Assembly (NCBI RefSeq): GCF_014643175.1
Contig: NZ_BMJH01000003.1
Location: 310,001-374,000 of the forward strand
Source: Hoyosella rhizosphaerae
GTDB lineage: Bacteria; Actinomycetota; Actinomycetes; Mycobacteriales; Mycobacteriaceae
Length of the DNA: 64,000 nt
Direction of reading: 5' to 3'
Shown here: piece after piece, positions 63,838 through 64,000 of the stretch
How positions within the stretch are numbered: position 1 is the stretch's first letter
Layout: every line of letters starts with the position of its first letter
The notes under the pieces: generated by a model
The model's database searches: none
What the model was told of the DNA's origin: nothing
The model's input: the letters and a program-made list of their open reading frames with translations, nothing else
Translations under genes and position numbers: made by a program

Positions 63838-64000
63838 GCTTGTCGAAGCGTTCCAGCGACTTCTTGATGTCACCTTTTAACGCCCGAGACACACCAAACC
63901 CAATCGGGCCGGCCACCAACGGGCCCGAGAAGTCCACATCAAGTTGCACACTGGCACCCTTTCCTGCGGGGCGAATCTCCAGCGACAACGTGATCTTGGT
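63830..64000 (-). CDS. SRPBCC-family protein, 3' part only
   Basis: The last 56 codons of a minus-strand gene that runs off the window: TKITLSLEIRPAGKGASVQLDVDFSGPLVAGPIGFGVSRALKGDIKKSLERFDKLS. The beta strand followed by a long C-terminal helix (ALKGDIKKSLERFD) is typical of SRPBCC/polyketide-cyclase-like proteins of Mycobacteriales. Ligand unknown. Its stop codon lies inside the end of the alpha/beta-hydrolase gene. Confidence 0.7.
   Translation of the reverse strand, partial: TKITLSLEIRPAGKGASVQLDVDFSGPLVAGPIGFGVSRALKGDIKKSLERFDKLS

Overview
The window is a stretch of a mycolic-acid-type actinobacterial chromosome (order Mycobacteriales, formerly Corynebacteriales). The gene order from clpP2 to ssb follows the Mycobacterium tuberculosis Rv2460c-Rv2478c block closely. 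Other clade markers are a mycothiol-type CPWC reductase, a probable mycolate reductase next to oligoribonuclease, SigK/RskA with an MPT83-like fasciclin lipoprotein, an LdtMt2-like L,D-transpeptidase and a ugpAEBC operon. The G+C content looks moderate, below that of most mycobacteria, so a non-Mycobacterium genus (for example near Dietzia, Lawsonella or Hoyosella) is likely; the genus is not proven. I see no phage, insertion sequence, CRISPR array or rRNA operon.

Layout. 1-12.4 kb, mostly minus strand: clpP2-clpP1, tig, tRNA-Pro and tRNA-Gly, a Fpg/Nei glycosylase, rpiB, a DsbA-like reductase, an SGNH lipase, a GNAT enzyme, a methyltransferase, then pepN (+) converging on a DUF5130/CtaJ pair. 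12.4-25.2 kb: HNH endonuclease, MscS channel, truncated haemoglobin GlbO, alpha-glucosidase, the giant NAD-glutamate dehydrogenase flanked by two hot-dog thioesterases, EttA and SSB. 25.3-31.9 kb: a CopD/CtaG fusion divergent from a tight five-gene operon for SipW-type export (three related small exported proteins, an ER/SipW-type signal peptidase and a large stalked protein), followed by tRNA-Arg. 32-35.9 kb: RtcB RNA ligase, a decayed SHOCT gene, a LapA-like protein and a membrane alpha/beta-hydrolase. 35.9-40.3 kb: a SigK module (DUF4383, sigK, rskA, Mo-oxidoreductase, fasciclin lipoprotein) with two matching promoter motifs. 40.3-48.1 kb: macrodomain, PadR, FadH, alcohol dehydrogenase, SDR, FadD, orn and tRNA-His. 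48.1-56.0 kb: TetR/KAS III divergent pair with a large palindromic operator, L,D-transpeptidase, tRNA-Lys and ugpAEBC. 56.3-64 kb: fused indolepyruvate:ferredoxin oxidoreductase with a divergent Lrp regulator, then a TetR-led operon (FAD dehydrogenase, alpha/beta-hydrolase) and a partial SRPBCC gene.

The two most interesting functional units are the SipW-type export operon (27.6-31.8 kb), in which a dedicated signal peptidase sits among its apparent substrates, and the SigK module, where two promoters of form CCAATC-N16-(C/G)CGAAT and a conserved cysteine pair in SigK suggest a redox-controlled envelope regulon encoded in one place. Most of the rest is housekeeping gene content. Statements about M. 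tuberculosis homologues come from recalled family knowledge; no database search was run.
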